A stretch of DNA of 64,000 bases from Paraburkholderia lycopersici (lineage in GTDB: Bacteria; Pseudomonadota; Gammaproteobacteria; Burkholderiales; Burkholderiaceae), in assembly GCF_900096975.1 (NCBI RefSeq), contig NZ_FMYQ01000017.1:62001-126000 (forward strand), written 5' to 3'. Below are positions 1-7,613 of this stretch, piece after piece. The position numbers and the translations under genes were made by a program. The notes beneath the pieces were generated by a model. It searched no databases and was not told the DNA's origin. It was given only the letters and a program-made list of their open reading frames with translations. Within the stretch, counting starts at the first letter, position 1. Every line of letters starts with the position of its first letter.

Positions 1-696
1 GTTGGAGTTGATGGTGTAGTTGAGGTCCGGGCCGTCGAAGTTGCCCTTCGGGTTGCTCACGTTGACGTTCGCGAGCAGCGTGCGCAGGTCGTCGAGATTG
101 AGGCCGTAGGCGGCGAGCTTGTGCGGGTCGGCTTCCACGCGCACGGCCGGCACGTTGCCGCCCGCCGTGGTGACGAGGCCCACGCCAGGCACTTCGGAAA
201 TCTTGGTGGCGAGGCGGTTGTTGGCCGCGTCCTGCAACTGCGTGAGCGACATCGACTTCGACGTGACCGCAAGCGTGAGGATGGGCTGGTCGGCCGGATT
301 GACCTTGGCGTAGGTCGGCGGCGCGGGCAGGCCGCTCGGCAGGAAGCTGTTGGCCGCGTTGATGGCCTGCTGCACGTTCTGTTCGGCCACGTCGAGGTTC
401 AACGAGAGATCGAACTGCAGCGTGATGATCGAGGCGCCCTCCGAACTGTACGAGATCATCTGCTGCAGGCCCGGTATTTCGCCGAGCTGCACTTCGAGCG
501 GCGCGGTGACGGTGGTCGCCATCACGTTCGGGCTCGCGCCCGGATAAAAGGTCTGCACCTGGATGGTGGGATAGTCCACCGCAGGCAGCGAGGAGACCGG
601 CAGGAACTTCATCGCGACGAGGCCGACCAGCACCATCGCGATCATCAGAAGCGACGTTGCGACCGGCCGCAGGATGAAAAGGCGCGAAATATTCAT
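1..696 (-). CDS. mdtB: RND multidrug efflux permease, MdtB/MdtC type (N-terminal part)
   Basis: This is the first 232 codons of an inner-membrane proton-driven RND pump; the rest lies beyond the left edge. The start ATG at 696 is followed by the typical opening SRLFILRPVATSLLM, a first membrane helix (about residues 10-30), and the porter-domain motifs LPAVDYPTIQVQTFYPGASP and VTAPLE. The similarity to E. coli MdtB/MdtC over this stretch is obvious by eye. It starts 18 bases after the stop of the upstream adaptor gene, so the two are one operon. Its substrate cannot be read from the sequence. The call as MdtB rather than MdtC rests on being the first permease gene after the adaptor. Confidence 0.93.
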   Translation of the reverse strand, partial: MNISRLFILRPVATSLLMIAMVLVGLVAMKFLPVSSLPAVDYPTIQVQTFYPGASPNVMATTVTAPLEVQLGEIPGLQQMISYSSEGASIITLQFDLSLNLDVAEQNVQQAINAANSFLPSGLPAPPTYAKVNPADQPILTLAVTSKSMSLTQLQDAANNRLATKISEVPGVGLVTTAGGNVPAVRVEADPHKLAAYGLNLDDLRTLLANVNVSNPKGNFDGPDLNYTINSN

Positions 697-714
697 CAGG
701 GCGGGGTCCGGGCG

Positions 715-2061
715 TTAGCCGGCTTGCGAGGCCGCGGCGCTCGCGTCGGAGGCGCTCGGGGCCGTCGCGCCGGGTTCGCTCGACACGCCCGGCGTGCTCG
801 CGCGATGCGGTGCGCTCGCGCCGCCCACGCCGCTCGCTGCCCCGGCATGCGTGGCGGGCCGCGTGGCCGCGGGCTGGATTTTCGCGCCGTCGTTGAGGCG
901 GTCGAGCCCGTCGGTCACGACATGCTGGCCCGCCTGCAGGCCCGAGGCGATCACCGTGTAGCGGCCGTCGCCCGGTCCGAGCGTGACCTTGTGGACCGAC
1001 ACGGTGTTGTCGGCGTTCACGAGATAGACATAATCGCCGGGCGCGCCGGTCTGCACGGCCGGCGTGGGCACGAGCACGGCGTTCTGCAGCGTGTCGACGA
1101 GCAGCGTCACGTTGACGAACTCGTTGGGAAAGAGCGTTTCGTCGTCGTTGGGCAGGCTCGCGCGCAGCGTGACCGTGCCGGTGGCCGTGGCCATCTGGTT
1201 GCTGATCGCGAAGAGTGTGCCGGTGGCGAGCTCGCGCGCGTTGTCGCTGCTGTAGACGGTGACCGGCAGTTTCGCGCCGGCGTTCACGCGCTGGAGCACA
1301 TTGCCGAGTGCGGTTTGCGGGATCGCGAACTGGACCGTGGTGGGCTTCATCGTCGTGATGACGGCGATGCCCGTGGAGCTCGACGACGTCACGTAGTTGC
1401 CCGGATCGACGAGCCGCAGGCCCACGCGCCCCGAAACCGGCGCCGTGATGCGGCAGTAGATGAGATCGAGCTCGAAGAGCCTGACGTTGGCGATGTCGGC
1501 TTTCACCGCGGCCTCGTACTGCTTGACGAGGAACTGCTGGTCGCTGAAGGTCTGCTCGGCGATGGACCGTTTCTCGTTCAACTGCGTGTAGCGCACGAGG
1601 TCCGCGCGCGCCTGCGCGAGCAGCGCCTGGTCCTTGGCCAGTTGCGCCTGCGCCTGCTCCTTGCTGATTTCGTACTGGCGCGGGTCGATTTGCGCGAGGA
1701 ACTGCCCCTTCACGACGTCCTGACCTTCCTTGTAGCCCACTTCGGTGAGGTAGCCGCTGATTTGCGGCAGCACCGTGACGGTGGCGATGGGCGTGACGGT
1801 GCCGAGCGCGTTGAGCGTCACGGGCATGGGCCCGAGCGTGGCGGCGGCTACGGTGACGACCTGCGGCGCCGCGCCGTGCCCGGTCGTCTTGTTGCGCACG
1901 ATATGCACGACGACGAGCGCGATCAGCACGATCACGACGATGGCGAGAACGAGCGGGCCGAGCCTGCGCCGCTTCGGTGCGCGCGGCGGGGGCGCTGGCG
2001 CAGGTGGCGGGGGCGGCGAGGGGGGCTGGGGCGCGGGTTGCGTCTGCGGGACGTCGCTCAT
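715..2061 (-). CDS. mdtA: RND efflux periplasmic adaptor, MdtA type
   Basis: Membrane-fusion protein of 448 residues that links the RND permease to an outer-membrane channel. The ATG at 2061 is preceded by a strong ribosome site (GGAGGCAGG), which is why I prefer it to longer upstream reading frames. The N-terminus is proline-rich (residues about 5-27), followed by a single membrane anchor at about 31-51. The lipoyl-like half-motifs (VLPQISGYLTEVGYKEGQ and ITAPVSGRVGLRLVDPGN) flank a helical hairpin at about 120-195. The C-terminal 50 residues are an Ala/Ser/Pro-rich tail of low complexity. It is followed directly by the permease gene. Confidence 0.93.
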   Translation of the reverse strand: MSDVPQTQPAPQPPSPPPPPAPAPPPRAPKRRRLGPLVLAIVVIVLIALVVVHIVRNKTTGHGAAPQVVTVAAATLGPMPVTLNALGTVTPIATVTVLPQISGYLTEVGYKEGQDVVKGQFLAQIDPRQYEISKEQAQAQLAKDQALLAQARADLVRYTQLNEKRSIAEQTFSDQQFLVKQYEAAVKADIANVRLFELDLIYCRITAPVSGRVGLRLVDPGNYVTSSSSTGIAVITTMKPTTVQFAIPQTALGNVLQRVNAGAKLPVTVYSSDNARELATGTLFAISNQMATATGTVTLRASLPNDDETLFPNEFVNVTLLVDTLQNAVLVPTPAVQTGAPGDYVYLVNADNTVSVHKVTLGPGDGRYTVIASGLQAGQHVVTDGLDRLNDGAKIQPAATRPATHAGAASGVGGASAPHRASTPGVSSEPGATAPSASDASAAASQAG

Positions 2062-2271
2062 GCCTGCCTCCGGGAGGTCGAGCCGACGTGCTGGGCGGTG
2101 CGGCTCGCGCGTGATGAAAACAATGAAGGGATAAACCATGCCGGCATGCGTTGCGGCCTGGCCGCTTCTCGATACTGCCGGTGATTGTCGGGTCGCTGCA
2201 TACGTATTCTCGTGATTGTTATGCCGTCCAGGCCGGGCCTTGCCATGCAGCGAAGGCCGAGACTCGCAGTC

Positions 2272-2307
2272 TAACCAACTCGTGTGCAAATTTCGAAACG
2301 TTGGTTA
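2272..2307. promoter_or_regulatory. inverted repeat upstream of the RND efflux operon
   Basis: Perfect 8-base inverted repeat TAACCAAC (2272-2279) and GTTGGTTA (2300-2307) with 20 bases between, in a locally A/T-rich patch about 210 bases upstream of mdtA. It could be an operator or part of the promoter. No adjacent regulator gene is obvious; the AraC gene at 2736-3536 is the nearest. The rest of 2062-2486 shows no gene. Confidence 0.35.
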
Positions 2308-2486
2308 TTTGAAAGGTTATCGTGTGTTACCGGCCAGCCGGGCTCGCGATGCGCGCCGATGTCGGGCCGCTATGCCGCGTGGCGCCTTGCCGGGTCCCGC
2401 GCAATGCAATGCAGAAATGCTTGTTTGCGTGCGCGCGCGGGCAAGCCTAGATTGGAAGCGGTCAACGCCTTTGCAAGGAGCACGCG

Positions 2487-2720
2487 ATGTCGAAGTCGAT
2501 CATGCCGGCCTGGTTTGCGCGGCACGTGCTTGCGCGCCGCGGTCGCGCCGGTGCGCCGCCCACGCCGCCCGCATCGCCCGCATCGCCCGCAGGCGAGCCC
2601 GACGCGGCGCGCGAGCCCGAGCGACTCGAGCGGATTGCCTGTTATGCACGGGCCGGTTACTTCAATATGGGCTACACGCCCGACATGTATCCGTTCGTGG
2701 GCGACCTTCCTCCGCATTGA
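2487..2720 (+). CDS. small hypothetical protein, 77 aa
   Basis: I do not recognise this protein. It has a good ribosome site (AAGGAG, 2475-2480) upstream of ATG 2487 and third-position G/C bias like its neighbours, which supports real coding. The N-terminal third is basic and arginine-rich (FARHVLARRGRAG), the middle is a Pro/Ala/Ser linker encoded by a short 9-base tandem repeat, and the C-terminus is aromatic (YFNMGYTPDMYPFVGDL). No signal peptide or membrane segment is seen. It converges with the AraC-type gene, whose stop lies 16 bases away. Confidence 0.55.
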   Translation: MSKSIMPAWFARHVLARRGRAGAPPTPPASPASPAGEPDAAREPERLERIACYARAGYFNMGYTPDMYPFVGDLPPH

Positions 2721-2735
2721 GCCAGCCGATGCGCG

Positions 2736-3536
2736 TCACTGCGCCGCGTTTTCGTCGGCGAAACCCAGCGTGCCTGCCGGGCGGAACTCGCTGGGCGGCG
2801 TGCCCAGTTCGCGGCGGAACATGTCGCTGAAACTGCTCGGCAGATAGCCGAGCGCGCGCGCCACGGCGCTCACGGGCTGGCCTTGCGCGAGGCGCGACAC
2901 CGCTACGGCGAGTTGCACCTGGCGGCGCCATTGCGCAAATCCCATTCCAAGTTCGCGTGTGAAGAGCCGCGCGAGCGTGCGTACGCTCGCGCCGACCGTT
3001 GCGGCATGTTGCTCGAAGCCGATATCGGCCGACGGGTTGTCGATCACGGTGCGGCACAGCAGGGCGAGCCGGCGGTCGGACGCACCGGGCAGCGGAATGC
3101 GCAGCGTGGAGCGCGGCGCGCGCGCGAGTTCGATCGTCGCGAGACCGTAGGCCGCGGCGAGCCAGGCGTCGTCGTCGCGCGCGCGTTCGGCGAGGCTCGT
3201 GATGAGCTCGCGCAGCAGGCCGTTGATTTCGAACACTTCGCAGCGCTCGCTCAGGTGCCGGCTGTCGCGCTCGTGCAGATAGAGGTTGCGCATCTCGACG
3301 GCGCTCAGCATGTGGATGGCGTGCTGTGTGCCCGGCGGCAGCCACACGGCGCGCTGCGGCGGCACGACGAGCGCCTCGCGCCCGACTTCCACCCACATCA
3401 CGCCGGAAACGGCGTAGAGCACCTGCGCCCAGGTATGCGAGTGCGGTTCGATCTGGAGCCCGCGCGGATAGTAGCGCGCGAGCGACCGGCCGTGCCCGGG
3501 TTGGCCGTCGAGTACGGGGGGCGCGGCTTGGGGCAT
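2736..3536 (-). CDS. AraC-family transcriptional regulator with N-terminal cupin
   Basis: Regulator of 266 residues. The N-terminal half is a cupin-like sensor (HSHTWAQVLYAVSGVMWVEVG, about residues 32-95) and the C-terminal about 100 residues are the double helix-turn-helix domain (VGASVRTLARLFTRELGMGFAQWRRQ, then VSAVARALGYLPSSFSDMFRRELG). This architecture is that of the NimR/YeaM group, which often control adjacent MFS or efflux genes. The sensed ligand cannot be inferred. No target gene is obvious; the only close candidates are the small protein gene downstream and the efflux operon 0.7 kb away. Confidence 0.9.
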   Translation of the reverse strand: MPQAAPPVLDGQPGHGRSLARYYPRGLQIEPHSHTWAQVLYAVSGVMWVEVGREALVVPPQRAVWLPPGTQHAIHMLSAVEMRNLYLHERDSRHLSERCEVFEINGLLRELITSLAERARDDDAWLAAAYGLATIELARAPRSTLRIPLPGASDRRLALLCRTVIDNPSADIGFEQHAATVGASVRTLARLFTRELGMGFAQWRRQVQLAVAVSRLAQGQPVSAVARALGYLPSSFSDMFRRELGTPPSEFRPAGTLGFADENAAQ

Positions 3537-4125
3537 GGTGGGAAACTCTCCGCGGTTGACCAGATCTGTGCTCGCTCGCGTGGCCGTCGGATTGACGACG
3601 CCGCCCGCGTGCGACCGTCACGCTAGCACGGTTGGATGCTCGCCGGAAGCGCGTGCGGCGCCGCCGCGCTGTTTTTGCGCATTGCGGCACGCACCGGTAA
3701 TATGAGGCGATTTACCGGGCCGGGCGCCCGCGCCTCGCATTTCCCGCTCACGAACGCATCCGATCCCGCGATGCATGACGAAGGCCGGCGTCGTCTATCC
3801 GTTCGGCTTCCCCTCGCCTGAAGAGGAGACCGAAGTATTGCTGCGCATGCCGCCTCAGCTCACGCGGCCGCTCGCGCAGACCCTCGCGGTCATTGCCGCG
3901 GACTGCCGCGCGGCGTTCGCGCGCGAAGACCTGCAAGCGCGTTTTCCTCGCGGTGCCTCATCGACCGGGCCGCGCTCGTGCCGCGCGCGGGCGACGGGGA
4001 GCGAGCGGGCGACGAGCGGGAGGCGCACGGCGGTTTTCTTGCCGGCGCCGGCGCGTTGCACTACCTTGAACAGGGAGGCGTTGCGACCCTCGCAGCCCCC
4101 GTCCACCGACGATCACAGACAGGTC
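3537..4125. other. 589-base stretch without a firm gene; contains coding-like segments in two frames
   Basis: Between the AraC gene and the J-domain gene. From 3775 an open stretch in the same frame as the J-domain gene reads MTKAGVVYPFGFPSPEE and continues with normal-looking composition to about 3960. From about 3961 to 4110 the composition looks more natural in the next frame (GGFLAGAGALHYLEQGGV). This could be a short gene broken by a frameshift, or chance openness in GC-rich DNA. I did not extend the J-domain protein into it because J-domain proteins normally begin close to the domain. Confidence 0.3.
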
Positions 4126-5247
4126 ATGCCAGGCCACGATTACCGACCCGTGGATTACGACCGCCTCTACTACCGGCTCGATCTGGAGCCGGGCGCGAAC
4201 GAGGCGGACATCAAGCACCACTATCGCCATCTCGCGCAAATCCTGCATCCGGACAAGTGGCGGCACCCCACGGCTGCTTCGATGCGTTGGGCCGACGAGC
4301 AGTTCAAGCGCGTCAAGGAAGCGCGCGAGCTGCTGGAGGCCTATTGGTCCGTGCATCACGCGCCACCGGTGAGCCGCTCGGCGCTGAGCGTCGCGCAGGC
4401 CGAGCAGTTGCACGCGCAGATGCAGTCGCTGCTGGCGCAGCGCGAACGCGTGCGCGGCGAACTCGATGCGCTGCGCGCCGAGCGCAGGCAGACGTTCGAC
4501 GAAATCCGGCGCATGAAGCTCGAGCGCGACGCGCTGCGCGGCGAGGTCGCGGGGTTGCGCGACGCGGCGCAGGCGCGCGAGCCTCAGCCGGAAACCGGGC
4601 CCCAAGCCGTCGAGACGGCTTCGCGCACGAGCGGCGTGCGCGATTTCCTCTTTTCGAAATTCGAAGATCCTTCGCGCGGCTGGCTTCTCACGCTCTCCGC
4701 GAGCGTGTTCGTCTGCGTCGTGATCTTCGTCGTCGCACATGTCGTCGTGGGCTTGCTGCTCGCGCCGATTGCGCGCTTCGAGGCCGGGCGCTGGCTTGCA
4801 AACCTGCTGCAGTGGGCGCTCGTGGCGGGTGGTGTCGTGCTCGCCTTCGGCTGGGGCTGGGCGCAGCGCACGTTGTACCGCGCCGCGCGCGCGGGGCGCG
4901 AGCACGCGGTGGCGTTGCCCGCAGATGAAGCGTGCCGCCGCGTGAGCGCGGCGTTGCGTCACGAACCTCACTATGGCGCCGACTGGCGCATCGATTCGTA
5001 CGAAGCTGCACCCGACGAGACGCAATTCGCGCTGCGCGCCGTGCTGCGTTTCTCGCCCGGCGCGCAAAGCGCCGCACGCTCCCACACGGTGACGTTTCAC
5101 TGCCGGGCGCGCGCGGCGGGGCCGGCGCAAACGTCGCTTGCGTATGATTTCCACGCGGCAGCGCCCACGTGGTGGCTCGTGCCTTCCGCCCGCGTGGTGC
5201 GCGATCTGCGCAAGCGGCTCGACGGCGATCTCGGCGCGCCGCGCTGA
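4126..5247 (+). CDS. membrane-anchored J-domain (DnaJ-like) protein
   Basis: Protein of 373 residues starting with a J domain (about residues 8-72, YDRLYYRLDLEPGANEADIK) that keeps the HPD tripeptide (LHPDKW) needed to stimulate Hsp70 ATPase. A coiled-coil-like stretch rich in Glu/Arg/Leu follows (about 90-150, LLAQRERVRGELDALRAER). Two membrane segments lie at about 190-215 (VFVCVVIFVVAHVVVGLLL) and 228-248. The C-terminal 120 residues form a soluble domain without a motif I know. The Gly/Phe and zinc-finger regions of classical DnaJ are absent, so it is a class III J protein that may recruit DnaK to the membrane. The start at 4126 has a weak ribosome site; a longer form from 3775 is possible. 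Confidence 0.75.
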   Translation: MPGHDYRPVDYDRLYYRLDLEPGANEADIKHHYRHLAQILHPDKWRHPTAASMRWADEQFKRVKEARELLEAYWSVHHAPPVSRSALSVAQAEQLHAQMQSLLAQRERVRGELDALRAERRQTFDEIRRMKLERDALRGEVAGLRDAAQAREPQPETGPQAVETASRTSGVRDFLFSKFEDPSRGWLLTLSASVFVCVVIFVVAHVVVGLLLAPIARFEAGRWLANLLQWALVAGGVVLAFGWGWAQRTLYRAARAGREHAVALPADEACRRVSAALRHEPHYGADWRIDSYEAAPDETQFALRAVLRFSPGAQSAARSHTVTFHCRARAAGPAQTSLAYDFHAAAPTWWLVPSARVVRDLRKRLDGDLGAPR

Positions 5248-5269
5248 GGCGGCGGTCCGGCCGCCGCCT
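5247..5269. terminator. GC-rich hairpin between convergent genes
   Basis: Nine-base arms AGGCGGCGG (5247-5255) and CCGCCGCCT (5261-5269) with a 5-base loop, just past the stop of the J-domain gene and before the end of the convergent MarR gene. A T-run is lacking, so factor-independent termination would be weak. Confidence 0.4.
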
Positions 5270-5302
5270 TCGATCGGAGACGAAAGCGGAAGGGGGCAGC
5301 GC

Positions 5303-5809
5303 TCAAGCCTCGTCTTCCGCCGCGCGATCGCCTTCGTCGATGCGCTTCATGTTCTCCAGCAGCTTGAGCAGATAGTGCAGCGCATGCGTCATGTCATCCG
5401 ACGAAAAATTGCCGAGCACATCCTCGTAGTACGCCTGGATTTTCGGAACGGCCTGCTGAGCCCACAGCTTGCGGCCCGGTCCGGTCATGCACACGAGACG
5501 CGACCGGCGGTCGCGCGTATCCGCCCGGGTGCTCACATGGCCGTCGCGTTCCATCCGGCTGATGAGGCCCGAGAGGTTCTGGCGGCTCACCATCAAATAG
5601 CGCGCGAGGTCTCCCACGCTCATGCCCGGCTGCGCGTCCTCGCGCGAAAGCGCGCCGAGCACGGCCCATTGCTGCGTCGTCAATCCTTCCGCTTCCACGG
5701 CACGGGTGCCGGTTTTATGCAACATGTTTGCGCATTGATAGAGCCGGAAGAATAGCCGGTTGGCGAGATCAAAACGGCTTGAATCCGATAATTTTACGGT
5801 TTTTTGCAA
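5303..5809 (-). CDS. MarR-family regulator of the cyclohexanecarboxylate operon
   Basis: Winged-helix regulator of 168 residues. The DNA-binding core is clear: LTTQQWAVLGAL, SVGDLARYLMVSRQNLSGLISRMERDGHV and the wing RADTRDRRSRLV. It is divergent from the badH-badI-aliB-aliA operon, with 152 bases between the two starts. MarR proteins of the BadR type control benzoate and alicyclic-acid CoA pathways, so the likely ligand is a CoA thioester of the pathway (inference). Candidate operator sequences lie in the shared intergenic region. Confidence 0.88.
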   Translation of the reverse strand: MQKTVKLSDSSRFDLANRLFFRLYQCANMLHKTGTRAVEAEGLTTQQWAVLGALSREDAQPGMSVGDLARYLMVSRQNLSGLISRMERDGHVSTRADTRDRRSRLVCMTGPGRKLWAQQAVPKIQAYYEDVLGNFSSDDMTHALHYLLKLLENMKRIDEGDRAAEDEA

Positions 5810-5833
5810 GGGTTTCTCCTGGTGTTTCCGCTC

Positions 5834-5881
5834 TTGTCTTCGATCTGGGTGTTACCTAGTATACGTCAACATGTTTACCTA
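5834..5881 (+). promoter_or_regulatory. candidate promoter and MarR operator of the alicyclic acid operon
   Basis: A possible -35 TTGTCT (5834-5839) and -10 TAGTAT (5857-5862) are separated by 17 bases. TTACCTA occurs twice, at 5852-5858 and 5875-5881, 23 bases apart (about two helical turns), and a perfect AACATGTT palindrome sits at 5868-5875. The first repeat overlaps the -10 box, so a bound repressor would block the promoter. Assignment to the divergent MarR protein is an inference from position. Confidence 0.45.
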
Positions 5882-5961
5882 AATAAAAGGCGGCCCGGAG
5901 GTTGAGCCGGCGTCGAAGCGGCCAATGTTACTGCTCCCGCGAATGGGAATGGAGGATCACG

Positions 5962-6729
5962 GTGCGAAAACTCGAAGGCAAGACGGTGGTGGTGACGGGC
6001 GGCGGCGGCGGGATCGGCGGGGCAACGTGCCGGCGCTTTGCAGCGGAGGGCGCTCGCGTGGCGGTGCTCGATCTGTCGTTCGAAGCCGCGCTGAAGGTGG
6101 CCGGGGCGATTCACGAAAACGGCGGCGAGGCGCTGGCGCTGCGCTGCGACATCACGAACCGCGCCGAGGTCGAAGCGGCGCTCGCGCAAACCGAAGCGCA
6201 ACTCGGTCCCGTGGACGTGCTCGTGAACAACGCGGGCTGGGACGTCTTCCGGCCGTTCACGAAGACCGAGCCGGCGCAGTGGGACAAGCTCATCGCCATC
6301 AATCTCACGGGCGCGCTGCACATGCATCACGCCGTGCTGCCCGGCATGGTCGAGCGCAAGCGCGGGCGCATCGTCAACATCGCTTCCGATGCGGCGCGCG
6401 TGGGTTCGTCGGGCGAAGCGGTCTACGCGGCGTGCAAGGGCGGGCTCGTGGCGTTTTCGAAAACCATCGCGCGAGAACATGCACGCCACGGCGTCACCGT
6501 GAACGTGGTGTGCCCCGGCCCGACCGACACCGCGCTCTTTGCCGACTACAAGGAAGGCGCGGGCAATCCGGAAAAGCTGCTCGAAGCGTTCCAGCGCTCC
6601 ATTCCGCTTGGCCGCATTGGCCAGCCCGACGACCTGCCGGGCGCCATCGTGTTTTTCGCGAGCGACGACGCGAGCTACATCACGGGCCAGGTCTTGAGCG
6701 TGTCGGGCGGCCTGACCATGGCCGGCTGA
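5962..6729 (+). CDS. badH: 2-hydroxycyclohexanecarboxyl-CoA dehydrogenase (SDR)
   Basis: Short-chain dehydrogenase of 255 residues. It shows the cofactor motif TGGGGGIG near residue 12, NNAG near 87, and the catalytic Ser-Tyr-Lys pattern (YAACKGG at about 155). It would oxidise 2-hydroxycyclohexanecarboxyl-CoA to the 2-keto compound with NAD+. I chose GTG 5962, which follows GGAGG by 6 bases and gives the 255-residue length of R. palustris BadH; a longer frame opens at 5902 without a ribosome site. The ring hydrolase gene follows 50 bases later, which supports this assignment over other SDR activities. Confidence 0.85.
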   Translation: MRKLEGKTVVVTGGGGGIGGATCRRFAAEGARVAVLDLSFEAALKVAGAIHENGGEALALRCDITNRAEVEAALAQTEAQLGPVDVLVNNAGWDVFRPFTKTEPAQWDKLIAINLTGALHMHHAVLPGMVERKRGRIVNIASDAARVGSSGEAVYAACKGGLVAFSKTIAREHARHGVTVNVVCPGPTDTALFADYKEGAGNPEKLLEAFQRSIPLGRIGQPDDLPGAIVFFASDDASYITGQVLSVSGGLTMAG

Positions 6730-6779
6730 ATATCTCCGGGCTTCCCGCCCTCGACGACGAAACTGCAAAGGCATCGATC

Positions 6780-7562
6780 ATGAACTACGAAGACATCCTT
6801 TACGAAGTGCGCGGCGGCGCCGCATGGATCACCATCAACCGGCCCGACAAGATGAATGCGTTTCGCGGCCGCACCTGCGACGAACTGATTCACGCGATCA
6901 ACAAGGCGGGCTACGACCGCGAGATCGGCGTGATCGTGTTGGCGGGCGCGGGCGACAAGGCATTTTGCACGGGCGGAGACCAGTCCGCGCACACGGGACA
7001 ATACGACGGGCGCGGCACGATCGGCCTGCCGATGGAAGAACTGCATGCCGCGATTCGCGACGTGCCCAAGCCCGTGATCGCGCGCGTGCAAGGGTACGCG
7101 GTGGGCGGCGGCAACGTGCTGTGCACGATCTGCGATTTCACCATCGCCTCGGAAAAGGCCGTGTTCGCTCAGGCGGGCCCGAGGGTGGGGTCCGTCGATC
7201 CGGGCTACGGCACGGCGTTTCTCGCGCGCGTGGTGGGCGAGAAGAAGGCGCGCGAGATCTGGTATCTGTGCCGCCGCTATCCGGCCGCGGAGGCGCTGGC
7301 AATGGGCCTCGTGAATGCCGTCGTGCCGCACGCGCAACTCGACGCCGAAGTGCAGAAGTGGTGCGACGAGATCATGGAGAAGAGTCCTGCGGCCATTGCC
7401 ATTGCCAAGCGCTCGTTCAACATGGACACCGCGCATCAGGCGGGTATTGCAGGCATGGGCATGTATGCACTCAAGCTCTATTACGACACCGAGGAATCGC
7501 GCGAGGGCGTGCGCGCCTTCCAGGAAAAGCGCAAGCCCGAATTTCGCAAGTATGCCAAATGA
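6780..7562 (+). CDS. badI: 2-ketocyclohexanecarboxyl-CoA hydrolase
   Basis: Crotonase-fold enzyme of 260 residues that opens the ring of 2-ketocyclohexanecarboxyl-CoA to pimelyl-CoA. Visible features are the CoA/oxyanion segment FCTGGDQSAHTGQYDG, the second oxyanion segment VQGYAVGGGNVL, and the conserved C-terminal part (YYDTEESREGVRAFQEKRKPEF). Length and the GGDQS/YDGRG features fit BadI and the related MenB-type ring enzymes rather than enoyl-CoA hydratases. It lies between badH and aliB in the same direction. Confidence 0.88.
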   Translation: MNYEDILYEVRGGAAWITINRPDKMNAFRGRTCDELIHAINKAGYDREIGVIVLAGAGDKAFCTGGDQSAHTGQYDGRGTIGLPMEELHAAIRDVPKPVIARVQGYAVGGGNVLCTICDFTIASEKAVFAQAGPRVGSVDPGYGTAFLARVVGEKKAREIWYLCRRYPAAEALAMGLVNAVVPHAQLDAEVQKWCDEIMEKSPAAIAIAKRSFNMDTAHQAGIAGMGMYALKLYYDTEESREGVRAFQEKRKPEFRKYAK

Positions 7563-7613
7563 GCGCGTCTTCTCAACGATAAGGATCGCGAAGTACATAA
7601 TCCAGGAGACGTC

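Noticed and set aside
121..2184. Open frame of 687 codons on the plus strand opposite mdtA/mdtB
   Set aside because: Arg/His-rich shadow of two clear efflux genes.
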